Shown: positions 17,638-25,303 of the stretch, piece after piece
Numbering within the stretch: position 1 is the first letter of the stretch
How the letters are laid out: every line of letters begins with the position of its first letter
Origin: Lactobacillus colini
GTDB taxonomy: Bacteria; Bacillota; Bacilli; Lactobacillales; Lactobacillaceae
Length of the DNA stretch: 64,000 nt
Assembly: GCF_017874575.1 (NCBI RefSeq)
Contig: NZ_JAGGLU010000002.1
Span: forward strand, 62,001 to 126,000
Reading direction: 5' to 3'
Made by a program: the position numbers and the translations under genes
The notes under the pieces: generated by a model
The model's input: only the letters and a program-made list of their open reading frames with translations
What the model was told of the DNA's origin: nothing
Database searches by the model: none

Positions 17638-17733
17638 ATGTCATATATAAAACAGAGACTGCTTAACTTATTGATACTGCTAGACTTGTACAGATACATT
17701 GTTTCAATTTCATTTTATTTTCATATTGTTTAG
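17638..17733 (+). CDS. Candidate 31-aa hydrophobic peptide
   Basis: Short plus-strand ORF in the 393-nt gap 17537-17929, opposite to all other element genes. AGAGG lies 9 nt before the ATG. The peptide has a basic start (MSYIKQR) and a single hydrophobic helix (LLNLLILLDLYRYIV). The size and composition recall type I toxin peptides but there is no family match. The rest of the gap is AT-rich, with CCGGTAATATGCATCGG near 17828-17844 and the terminator at its right end. Confidence 0.25.
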   Translation: MSYIKQRLLNLLILLDLYRYIVSISFYFHIV

Positions 17734-17860
17734 TCTTTAAAACTGCTGATATATAAGCCATTCTGTTTTCAATTAAATACCACTCATAATTTGGTTTTTA
17801 AAAAATATAGCTTTATTACAGGTACAGCCGGTAATATGCATCGGTTAATGTTTTTTTAAT

Positions 17861-17892
17861 AAAAAAGCCATTAAGCCAATAGACTTAACGAC
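17861..17892 (-). terminator. Terminator of the R-M operon
   Basis: GTCGTTAAG/CTTAATGGC stem (two G-U pairs) then TTTTTT on the minus strand, 40 nt after the hsdS stop. Confidence 0.75.
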
Positions 17893-17929
17893 TTTCTAGT
17901 TTTATGTTTTCTATTCAATACAGGTAAAT

Positions 17930-19006
17930 CTAACTAATTATTTTCTTTGTTTCATTTATTACTTCATCTTTATATTTAACAACATTCTTGATCGTTACCT
18001 TTTGGATAGCTTTAATATATCTCTCCATGTAGTCAAAATCTATATCTATAGTACCTGGTTTTACAGGTAGAGCGACCGTTAACTTTTTTAATTTATTCCA
18101 AGTCAGCATGTTTGAATAAGAAAATTTCTGCTTTAAAAAGTTTAACGCACCAATTAAGTAAATCCCAACCTCTTTATTTTTGATCACATCATCATCAAAC
18201 GAAAAAACATGATTATGTGTAGCTAATTTATAACTAAAATCTCTGTAATAGCTATTACCGAAAAAATCTATCGTGATTGTATCCGCTGGAAAGATTCGTG
18301 CTGGTCTATCAGTTCTTCCTTTTATTCCTAGATTTGTCTCGCCACTATTTATAAAATACTCGCCTTTACCATTAACATCTCTTTGTTGTAAGTCTACATC
18401 GCCCTTCTTAGGTTCAGAAAATATTTCAGAAAATTTAAATTCATGAAATTCTGGCTTGTAGCTTAATACTTCTTTGTCTATATCGGTCAGTTGATAATCA
18501 TCCAACCCCGTAACAGCTAAATAGTTAGCGAGTGCCTTCACTCGATCTTGTTCGAGTGCCTTCACTCGATCTTCCATATATTGAAAATCGATATCATTTG
18601 TTCCTGATACAACAGGTAGCGTTATCTTTAGCTCTTTTAATTTATTCCAAGTCAGCATATTCATGTATGAGAACTTACTTTTCAAGAATCGAAGTGCCCC
18701 AACTAAATATAGACCGACTTCCTTATTCTTTATTACATCATCATCAAATGAGAATACATGATTATGCGTTGCTAGTTTATATTCAAAATCTCTATAGTAA
18801 GCATTTCCCCAAAAATCAATTGTAATAGTATTAGCTGAAAACACTCTTGCTGGTTTACTAGTTCTTCCCTTTATTCCTAAGTTAGTCTCACCACTGTTAA
18901 TAAAATACTCACCCTTACCGTTAACGTCACTTTGTTGAAGATCAACATCACCCTTGCCTGGCGTAGAGAATATATCTGATATTTTTATACTTTTAAATTC
19001 AGTCAT
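17930..19006 (-). CDS. hsdS: Type I/IIB specificity subunit with duplicated recognition domains
   Basis: DNA-recognition subunit, 358 aa. It has two target-recognition halves, about residues 8-145 and 190-328. They are nearly the same sequence: I count about 80% identity by hand, with long identical blocks such as NGKGEYFINSGETNLGIKGR and YKLATHNHVFSFDDDVIKNK. They are joined by a helical spacer with the 8-residue repeat DRVKALEQ/DRVKALAN. Ordinary HsdS halves differ and read a split asymmetric site; identical halves predict an interrupted palindrome. The start ATG at 19006 overlaps the stop of the upstream gene (ATGACTGA) after GGTGAAAATT. Confidence 0.9.
   Translation of the reverse strand: MTEFKSIKISDIFSTPGKGDVDLQQSDVNGKGEYFINSGETNLGIKGRTSKPARVFSANTITIDFWGNAYYRDFEYKLATHNHVFSFDDDVIKNKEVGLYLVGALRFLKSKFSYMNMLTWNKLKELKITLPVVSGTNDIDFQYMEDRVKALEQDRVKALANYLAVTGLDDYQLTDIDKEVLSYKPEFHEFKFSEIFSEPKKGDVDLQQRDVNGKGEYFINSGETNLGIKGRTDRPARIFPADTITIDFFGNSYYRDFSYKLATHNHVFSFDDDVIKNKEVGIYLIGALNFLKQKFSYSNMLTWNKLKKLTVALPVKPGTIDIDFDYMERYIKAIQKVTIKNVVKYKDEVINETKKIIS
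18529..18573 (-). repeat. 24-bp tandem repeat in the hsdS spacer
   Basis: A 21-bp unit (18529-18549) recurs exactly at 18553-18573, period 24 bp, in frame, encoding DRVKALEQ. Each unit contains the hairpin CGAGTG-CCTT-CACTCG. In EcoR124I-type systems a change of spacer repeat number alters the gap length of the recognised site. Confidence 0.85.
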
Positions 19007-21065
19007 AATTTTCACCATTCTCAAGCAGTTCGCTTACCTTCCAACTCAAATATTCTGCAACTACCTTTTTAAAGTCATCTTCTGTAGGTGTTGTATCAAT
19101 GACTTGGTGCTGGCTAAATGTCCAATCATTACCATTTAAAGTAATTGAATCCTTAATTAATTTTCCATTAGCTTCAGTATAATATTCTGTCTTGGCTTTC
19201 TTACCTAAAAGTCTTGCTTCAACTTCTACGTATCTTTCCTTAGCATGATCAGTATCACGCAAGTTAACCTCTTGGCTAGACTTCTTACGATTTTGACGAG
19301 TGTAGCCATCTTCAGACATATCAATAAAAGTTACTAAGTCATCTTCTTCATGCGGTCTAGAAACTTTAAATAAGTAAATAGCAACTTGAACAGAAGCTTT
19401 ACCACCAAATACATCATTTGGCATATGAATAGACGCTACCAAAGTATTATTTTTCAAAATATTCTTAGTATAAGGCAATCCGTTGCCACTACCAGCATTT
19501 TCTTGAATTAAGATAGCCGCATACCCTGTTGTCATCTGTGATAAAGCTTCTTCAACAAATACAAAGCCTTTACCATCAGCTGAGTATGGTGGATTAAGCA
19601 AAAATACCGTGGCAGGAAAGTTTAAGTTTTGATAAATATCATGAGAGTTATCTCTAAACATGTGAGTTGAGCCATCGCCCATCAGGATCATATTTAAAAC
19701 AGCTAAAATATAAATATTACCAAGAATTTCAACACCAAGTAATTGATTTTCCTTAATATTTTGGATCTTTTGCTCTAACTTCTCATTATCCTGAATTTTG
19801 TTCTTAGCATCTTTAATCATAATATCCATAGCAGAAACTAGGAAACCACCACTCCCCATAGCCAAGTCCCAAACAAATGAGTCTTTGTTAGTTCTAGCAA
19901 TATCAGCCATGAAGTGTGTAATGTAACTAGGAGTTAAAACAACATCATTAGCTGCATCATTATCAATTGAAACCCAATCATTTAATGAATTAAGAATTTT
20001 ACCAGTAAAGTCTAAATGCAAATTACTTTCAAGCAGAGGAATAATATCTCTGCTAATTTGATCATACAAGCTTCTTATTAAGCTTTCTCCATTATTAGGC
20101 TTCCACATTGTTTTATTTTTAAAAACATTTCCCAATAATGAAGTTATTAAGTCAATTTTATCTTGAGTAGCATGACGGGCAGTTAAAAATGTTTCAATTT
20201 GATCAAGTATTATAGTTCCATCATTCTTTATTTCATTATCATTAGACTTTAAATCCGTTACTTCTAAACGCGCAACACCTTTAGTTTGTAGGCCTGCCAT
20301 GATTAAGCCAGTAAAAACGTATAATTTATCATTAGTACTTAAAGTAGTCTTTAAAGATTTATCGTCATATAACCGTTGATGGATAGCTTTAATTTTAGAT
20401 TCTAATTCATTTTCTGTATGAGCTTTAACCTCTTCCAACTCTTCCTCAGTAAGACTCAAGTTATCCAAAATAGAATACAATTTATCTAAATTATCTTGCT
20501 TTAGTAAAATAAATGACTCATCAAGTTGTTTTACATGGATTGGTACTCGATTATTTTTTTCTGAAACATAATAAGCTTTTTGCTCTGAATCAAGTAATTT
20601 ACCATCATTTGACAACTTACTACCATTAATCCCAATAATTAGAACTTCATCATAATTAGAATTATCCAAAATAGCCTTACCATAATGTAACGCACCATTA
20701 GTTGCAAAGGTAGTAATTGCTGAATAGTTTGGATCACCTTTTTTATGAGGATTTTTTGCACCAGGCTTAGAATCTGTACCAAACTTAGTAACTTGGATAA
20801 TATGACCATTCTTATCAAGCTTTTCTAACTTACCCTTACTGCCTTTAGCTTCAATCATTACCGGTATTCTTCGTGAGTTACCATTATCCAGCAACAACTT
20901 AATATCAGGATAATTGTTACCAATACCACCAGATTTTGACGTAGCTTGTTTCAAAGCATTATCAATTTCAGCATTAATCTCTTCTGTTTTCGCAAAATGA
21001 CGAATTCCATATTTATCAAATATACGTTTGTAATATTCTTCTACTTTTTCTTCAACACTTGCCAT
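18999..21065 (-). CDS. Fused restriction-modification subunit (PD-(D/E)XK nuclease + N6-adenine methyltransferase)
   Basis: 688-aa protein, clearly longer than ordinary HsdM. The N-terminal ~200 residues carry a PD-(D/E)XK signature: PD (53-54) in NNYPDIKLLL, then EAK (72-74) in IPVMIEAKGS. The central part is an HsdM helical region followed by the methyltransferase with motif I DLAMGSGGF (about 400) and motif IV NPPY (about 491). Together with the adjacent HsdS this is the BcgI-like Type IIB arrangement; no HsdR gene is in the window. The start at 21065 (MASVEEK) is preferred; an ATG 12 nt upstream is possible. It is the first gene of the two-gene operon. Confidence 0.85.
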   Translation of the reverse strand: MASVEEKVEEYYKRIFDKYGIRHFAKTEEINAEIDNALKQATSKSGGIGNNYPDIKLLLDNGNSRRIPVMIEAKGSKGKLEKLDKNGHIIQVTKFGTDSKPGAKNPHKKGDPNYSAITTFATNGALHYGKAILDNSNYDEVLIIGINGSKLSNDGKLLDSEQKAYYVSEKNNRVPIHVKQLDESFILLKQDNLDKLYSILDNLSLTEEELEEVKAHTENELESKIKAIHQRLYDDKSLKTTLSTNDKLYVFTGLIMAGLQTKGVARLEVTDLKSNDNEIKNDGTIILDQIETFLTARHATQDKIDLITSLLGNVFKNKTMWKPNNGESLIRSLYDQISRDIIPLLESNLHLDFTGKILNSLNDWVSIDNDAANDVVLTPSYITHFMADIARTNKDSFVWDLAMGSGGFLVSAMDIMIKDAKNKIQDNEKLEQKIQNIKENQLLGVEILGNIYILAVLNMILMGDGSTHMFRDNSHDIYQNLNFPATVFLLNPPYSADGKGFVFVEEALSQMTTGYAAILIQENAGSGNGLPYTKNILKNNTLVASIHMPNDVFGGKASVQVAIYLFKVSRPHEEDDLVTFIDMSEDGYTRQNRKKSSQEVNLRDTDHAKERYVEVEARLLGKKAKTEYYTEANGKLIKDSITLNGNDWTFSQHQVIDTTPTEDDFKKVVAEYLSWKVSELLENGENYD

Positions 21066-21155
21066 AACTACAATCATCCATTCTATTTTGTCATTAAATC
21101 CATTATCTTTTAAAAATATAATTTACTCAAGAATAAATATTGCTATCTGTATAAT

Positions 21156-21188
21156 AAAAACTCCTTAGCTTTAATAACTAAGAAGTTT
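21156..21188. terminator. Bidirectional terminator at the right end of the element
   Basis: AAACTCCTTAG/CTAAGAAGTTT stem (one G-U) with T-rich tails on both strands. It separates guaA from the R-M operon and now serves as the guaA terminator inside the element. Confidence 0.75.
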
Positions 21189-21190
21189 CT

Positions 21191-21212
21191 TTTTGGCATA
21201 CTTTTGGCATAC
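21191..21212. repeat. Right tandem arm-type repeat (2 x 11 bp)
   Basis: TTTTGGCATAC twice in tandem, identical in sequence and orientation to 13006-13027, 90 nt from the guaA stop. Confidence 0.65.
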
Positions 21213-21301
21213 TTCTACGCCAATTAATACCCTTTTATGTAGTTTTATATCCTACTAAAGCTTGATATATCAGTATTCCAATACTAACAAACATATCTAC
21301 T

Positions 21302-22855
21302 TTATTCCCATTCAATAGTGGAAGGTGGCTTACTAGTTACATCATAGACTACGCGGTTGATGTGGCCACATTCATCTACAATTCTAGTTGAGATCTTACC
21401 TAATACGTCCCATGGAATCTTGGCAAAGTCAGCTGTCATCCCATCAATTGAGGTAACTGCCCGGATACCAATTGTATAGTCGTAAGTTCGACCATCTCCC
21501 ATAACACCAACTGAGCGAATACCAGGTAATACGGTAAAGTATTGCCAAATATCTTTATCTAAGCCAGCCTTCTTAATCTCATCCCGCAGAATTGCGTCAC
21601 TTTCACGGACAATCTCAAGCTTATCCTCGGTAACTTCGCCGATTACTCGAATACCAAGACCTGGTCCCGGGAATGGCTGACGCCATACTAAGTCATGAGG
21701 TATCCCTAGCTTCTCGCCTAATTCACGCACTTCATCCTTAAACAGCTTGCGCAATGGTTCAATCAGCTTAAAGTGCATATCTTCAGGCAAGCCACCAACA
21801 TTGTGGTGAGACTTAATAGTCTGAGCCGTATTAGTACCTGATTCAATAACATCAGTATAGAGTGTACCTTGAGCTAAGAAGTCAATATCACCAAGCTTCT
21901 TAGCTTCTTCATTAAAGACCTCAATGAATTCCCTACCAATGATCTTACGCTTCTGTTCAGGATTAGTAACTCCCTTAAGCTTATTCAAAAAGCGCTCTTG
22001 AGCATTAACACGGATAATATTAACTCCCAAGTCCTTGTTCAAGGCTTGCATTACTTGGTCGCCTTCATCCTTGCGCAACATTCCATGATCAACGAAGATT
22101 GCAGTTAATTGATCGCCAATTGCCTTATGAAGCAGCGTAGCCGTAACGCTGGAATCTACCCCACCAGAAAGGCCTAAGATAACCTTCTTAGTACCAACTT
22201 GCTTGCGGATATTAGCCACTTCCATCTCAATGAAGTCATCCATAGTCCAGTTAGCTTCTGCCTTGCAGACTTTAAAAGCGAAGTTCTTCAAAATATCTAG
22301 CCCATACTCAGAGTTGCGTACTTCAGCGTGGAATTGGACGCCATAGAAGTTCTTAGCCTGGTTCTGGATTGCCGCAATTGGGCAATTGGCAGACTTAGCA
22401 ACCACTTCAAAGCCATCAGGCACCTTAGTTACTAAATCACCATGACTCATCCAGACATATTGTTCAATTGGTAAGTCCTGAAATAATAATGATTCTTGAT
22501 CAACTACATCAATATCAGCCCGACCATATTCAGAGTTATCAGCCTTCTCAACCTTACCGCCAAGGTCTTTAGACATCAATTGCATCCCATAGCAGATACC
22601 CAAGATAGGAATTCCCAATTCAAAGATCTTAGGATCTACCGTTAAGGCATGGTCATCATAGACACTATTAGGTCCACCAGAAAAGATTATCCCCTTAGGA
22701 GCAATCTCCTTAATCTTATCTAAGCTAATATCATGTGCCAAAAGTTCGGAATAAATCCCAAAGTCACGCAAGCGTCGAGTAATTAATTGGTTATACTGAC
22801 TCCCGAAGTCTAGTACTATTATCTTATCGAAATCACGTAGATCAGTCTTAGCCAC
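21302..22855 (-). CDS. guaA: GMP synthase (glutamine-hydrolysing)
   Basis: Converts XMP to GMP using glutamine and ATP. It is 517 aa, as usual. The class I amidotransferase domain has Cys in ILGICYGMQ (near 88) and FHAEV. The ATP pyrophosphatase domain has the P-loop [10 protein letters not shown], and a C-terminal dimerisation domain follows. The start is GTG 22855, six nt after AGGAGG, which gives the standard N-terminus; the upstream in-frame ATG lies before the ribosome site. The last codons form the integration site of the neighbouring element but the protein end (TIEWE) is intact. It is divergent from the xpt-pbuX operon. Confidence 0.97.
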   Translation of the reverse strand: MAKTDLRDFDKIIVLDFGSQYNQLITRRLRDFGIYSELLAHDISLDKIKEIAPKGIIFSGGPNSVYDDHALTVDPKIFELGIPILGICYGMQLMSKDLGGKVEKADNSEYGRADIDVVDQESLLFQDLPIEQYVWMSHGDLVTKVPDGFEVVAKSANCPIAAIQNQAKNFYGVQFHAEVRNSEYGLDILKNFAFKVCKAEANWTMDDFIEMEVANIRKQVGTKKVILGLSGGVDSSVTATLLHKAIGDQLTAIFVDHGMLRKDEGDQVMQALNKDLGVNIIRVNAQERFLNKLKGVTNPEQKRKIIGREFIEVFNEEAKKLGDIDFLAQGTLYTDVIESGTNTAQTIKSHHNVGGLPEDMHFKLIEPLRKLFKDEVRELGEKLGIPHDLVWRQPFPGPGLGIRVIGEVTEDKLEIVRESDAILRDEIKKAGLDKDIWQYFTVLPGIRSVGVMGDGRTYDYTIGIRAVTSIDGMTADFAKIPWDVLGKISTRIVDECGHINRVVYDVTSKPPSTIEWE

Positions 22856-22905
22856 GCTATCCTCCTGAAACAAAAAAATAAAAATCCATCTCTTTTACTA
22901 AAAGA

Positions 22906-22933
22906 CTTTACTAACAAAAATTAAATTGGTCAA
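22906..22933 (-). promoter_or_regulatory. guaA promoter (candidate)
   Basis: Minus strand TTGACC (22933-22928), 16-nt spacer, TAAAGT (22911-22906), about 50 nt before the guaA start. Confidence 0.5.
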
Positions 22934-23072
22934 GTAAAAAACGAATAATATTTTTATCAAGATATTTTTTGTTAGTTAAATTTGCTGGATAAAATATTAA
23001 GCTAACCTATGTTTTAAGCGCTTTTTGAATTTTTAATTAGCAAGAATAATTTTGAACTTTTTATTTTTTGGC

Positions 23073-23101
23073 TTGTTTATCCTAACTTCCTCTGTTACAA
23101 T
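23073..23101 (+). promoter_or_regulatory. xpt-pbuX promoter (candidate)
   Basis: TTGTTT, 17-nt spacer, TACAAT, located about 20 nt before the guanine aptamer. Confidence 0.6.
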
Positions 23102-23120
23102 TACAGTCAAATATGTCAAA

Positions 23121-23187
23121 AACTTATATATCGTCGAAATAAGGTCGACAGTTTCTACCCAAAACCATAAATTTTGGACTATAGGTT
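23121..23187 (+). promoter_or_regulatory. Guanine riboswitch aptamer
   Basis: Purine-riboswitch fold. P1 pairs AACTTAT (23121-23127) with ATAGGTT (23181-23187). P2 is GTCGA/TCGAC with loop AATAAGG, J2/3 is GTTTCTACC, and P3 is CCAAAA/TTTTGG with loop CCATAAA. The J3/1 segment reads ACTAT, with C at the ligand-pairing position, so guanine (or hypoxanthine/xanthine) rather than adenine is expected. It precedes a terminator and xpt, so binding should switch the operon off. Confidence 0.93.
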
Positions 23188-23208
23188 ATTAGTGCTGAGA
23201 TTAGATAC

Positions 23209-23257
23209 AGGACTTCTTTTACCTAAGGCAAGTGGGTGAAGGATGTCCTTTTTTTTG
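23209..23257 (+). terminator. Riboswitch expression-platform terminator
   Basis: Long hairpin from AGGAC (23209-23213) to GTCCT (23245-23249) with G-U pairs in between, followed by nine T. It lies 20 nt before the xpt start and forms when the aptamer is occupied. Confidence 0.9.
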
Positions 23258-23275
23258 TTTTTACAGGAGGAAATA

Positions 23276-23851
23276 GTGAAGTTATTAGAAGATCGTATTC
23301 GCCAAGATGGTGAAGTACTGCCAGGGAATGTCTTGAAGATTAATTCATTTCTTAACCATCAAATCGACCCTCAATTAATGATGGCAATTGGGGAAGAATT
23401 CGCCAAGCGATTTAAAGATGCTGGGGTTACTAAGATCTTAACTTGTGAAGCATCTGGAATTGCACCTGCTGTTATGGCAGGATACGCATTAAGCGTTCCT
23501 GTGGTCTTCGCTCGTAAGAAGAAGCCATCCACTTTAAATGATGCTGTTTATTGGGCTGATGTCTTCTCCTACACTAAGAAGGTCACCAACAAGATCTGCG
23601 TTGAAGAGAAGTTCTTGAAGTCAGACGACAACTTACTAATCATTGATGACTTCCTTGCCCACGGTGAAGCGGTCAAGGGAATGATTAATGTGGCTAACCA
23701 AGCTGGCAGCAGTATTGCTGGAATTGGCGTAGTCGTTGCTAAGGCCTTCCAAGGAGGTAGCCAGTGGGTTACAGACCACGACTTACGCTTAGAAAGCTTA
23801 GCTAATATTGATAATTTTGATGATGGAAAAGTTCACTTTGTAGGAGAATAA
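23276..23851 (+). CDS. xpt: Xanthine phosphoribosyltransferase
   Basis: Purine salvage enzyme making XMP from xanthine and PRPP, 191 aa. It has the PRPP-binding loop LLIIDDFLAHGEA (about 126-138). The start is GTG 23276 with AGGAGG 6-7 nt upstream, which gives the standard N-terminus (KLLEDRIRQDGEVLPGN); an in-frame ATG inside the terminator is rejected. It is followed after one base by the permease, forming the classical xpt-pbuX operon under the guanine riboswitch. Confidence 0.96.
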   Translation: MKLLEDRIRQDGEVLPGNVLKINSFLNHQIDPQLMMAIGEEFAKRFKDAGVTKILTCEASGIAPAVMAGYALSVPVVFARKKKPSTLNDAVYWADVFSYTKKVTNKICVEEKFLKSDDNLLIIDDFLAHGEAVKGMINVANQAGSSIAGIGVVVAKAFQGGSQWVTDHDLRLESLANIDNFDDGKVHFVGE

Positions 23852-23852
23852 A

Positions 23853-25169
23853 ATGCAAAAAGAAGTCAACCACAAAAAAGCCGCTCTCTTAGGTCTGCAA
23901 CACCTACTTGCCATGTATTCTGGTGCCATTGCAGTACCACTATTAATCGGAACAGCTTTAAAATTCAACAGTACACAGATGACCTACCTTGTTTCGATTG
24001 ATATTTTTATGTGTGGTGTAGCCACGCTAGTGCAGCTATTGAGGAACCGTTACTTCGGGATCGGATTGCCAGTTGTGTTAGGATGTGCCATTCAAGCTGT
24101 TGCACCACTGCAAATGATTGGTAAGAAGTTTACGATTGGAACGATGTACGGTTCTATCATTGTAGCGGGAATTTTTGTCTTTTTGATTTCTGGTTATTTC
24201 TCCAAAATAAAAAAACTCTTCCCACCAGTTGTAACTGGAACCTTGATCACAGTTATCGGCTTAAGCTTGATCCCCGTCGCTGTTCAGAATATGGGCGGCG
24301 GTGATAGTACTGCTAAGAGCTTCGGTGATCCTAAGAACTTAATCGTAGCTTTCATTACTGTCGCAATTATCTTAGTCTTTCAAGTTTGGAGTAAGGGATT
24401 TTTGAAGTCAATTTCAGTTTTAATTGGCTTAATCTGCGGGACTCTGATTGCTGCGATGATGGGAATGGTATCACTTACCCCTGTTAGTCAAGCTGCTTGG
24501 TTCCACTTGCCACAACCATTCTATTTCGGTGCTCCTCGCTTTGAGTGGTCATCAAGCTTAACTATGATCATCATTGCCCTAGTTTCAATGGTGGAATCAA
24601 CCGGTGTCTTCTTTGCCCTCGGTGATTTATTAAAGAAGGATATTAAGGAACAAGACCTCAAGAAGGGTTATCGTGCTGAAGCTCTAGCTCAAATTTTAGG
24701 TGGTATCTTTAATACCTTCCCTTACACTACTTTCTCTCAAAATGTTGGCTTGCTCCAACTATCTGGTATCAAGACTAAGCGCCCAATCTACTGGGCAGCT
24801 GGCTTATTGATGTTCATGGGCTTATTACCTAAGATTGGTGCCTTAGTAACTATTATTCCTAGTGCTGTCTTAGGCGGAGCAATGCTTGTGATGTTCACTA
24901 TGATTGCCGTCCAGGGAATGAAGATGCTCAAGGGTGTTGACTTTGAAGATAACCGTAATATCTTGATTGTTGCTATTTCTATTGGCTTAGGGCTAGGAGT
25001 TACCGTCTACCCACAAATCTTCTCAGCACTACCAGAAACAGTCCAATTATTCTTAAGTAACGGAATCGTAGTTGCCAGCTTATCAGCAACATTATTGAAC
25101 CTAATCTTTAATGGTAAGTTTAGCCATATTAAAGCTCACAACAAGAAGATTCTTGATACTAGTATTTAG
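23853..25169 (+). CDS. pbuX: Xanthine permease (NCS2 family)
   Basis: Membrane uptake protein for xanthine of the nucleobase:cation symporter 2 family, 438 aa, with about 12-14 membrane segments. Family landmarks are QHLLAMYSGA near the N-terminus and the NTFPYTTFSQNVGLLQLSG loop (about 288-306). It is co-transcribed with xpt and controlled by the same riboswitch. A terminator follows. Confidence 0.95.
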   Translation: MQKEVNHKKAALLGLQHLLAMYSGAIAVPLLIGTALKFNSTQMTYLVSIDIFMCGVATLVQLLRNRYFGIGLPVVLGCAIQAVAPLQMIGKKFTIGTMYGSIIVAGIFVFLISGYFSKIKKLFPPVVTGTLITVIGLSLIPVAVQNMGGGDSTAKSFGDPKNLIVAFITVAIILVFQVWSKGFLKSISVLIGLICGTLIAAMMGMVSLTPVSQAAWFHLPQPFYFGAPRFEWSSSLTMIIIALVSMVESTGVFFALGDLLKKDIKEQDLKKGYRAEALAQILGGIFNTFPYTTFSQNVGLLQLSGIKTKRPIYWAAGLLMFMGLLPKIGALVTIIPSAVLGGAMLVMFTMIAVQGMKMLKGVDFEDNRNILIVAISIGLGLGVTVYPQIFSALPETVQLFLSNGIVVASLSATLLNLIFNGKFSHIKAHNKKILDTSI

Positions 25170-25200
25170 TCTCTTATCTCATTTATAATTGTTAGTTCTT

Positions 25201-25229
25201 AAAAAGCCTCGCATAATGCAAGGCTTTTT
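25201..25229 (+). terminator. Terminator after pbuX
   Basis: AAAAAGCCT/AGGCTTTTT stem followed by T-run. Confidence 0.8.
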
Positions 25230-25275
25230 CTTATTTGGCAGATTTCTTATTTTTTAAATTGCTAAATTTCATTAT

Positions 25276-25303
25276 AAAAAAAGCGGCCTCTAGCCGCTTT
25301 TTT
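25276..25303 (-). terminator. Terminator of murA
   Basis: GCGGC-CTCTA-GCCGC stem with A/T tracts on both sides. It touches the murA stop codon. Confidence 0.8.

Larger units (their letters stand above)
12946..21310 (-). mobile_element. Integrated mobilizable element in the 3' end of guaA
   Basis: About 8.4 kb between a partial copy of the guaA 3' end (12946) and guaA itself (21302). It contains an integrase, a DUF3173 gene, a Rep_trans initiator/relaxase, an origin-like hairpin block, an FtsK-like ATPase, two small genes and an R-M pair, nearly all on the minus strand. Both ends carry two tandem copies of TTTTGGCATAC (13006-13027 and 21191-21212), as expected for integrase arm sites. The 3' end of guaA is a known hotspot for islands and ICEs in Firmicutes. 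It has no T4SS genes, so it would depend on a helper. The FtsK-like gene is broken, so mobility is doubtful. Confidence 0.8.

Noticed and set aside
18529-18573. Invertible hsdS locus
   Set aside because: There is no second inverted hsdS copy and no adjacent invertase. The element integrase is distant, and the only repeats are direct repeats within the gene.
13006-21212. The 22-bp direct repeats as the attachment core
   Set aside because: Possible, but each is a tandem 11-mer and both lie inside the region bounded by the guaA-end copies, which fits arm-binding sites better.
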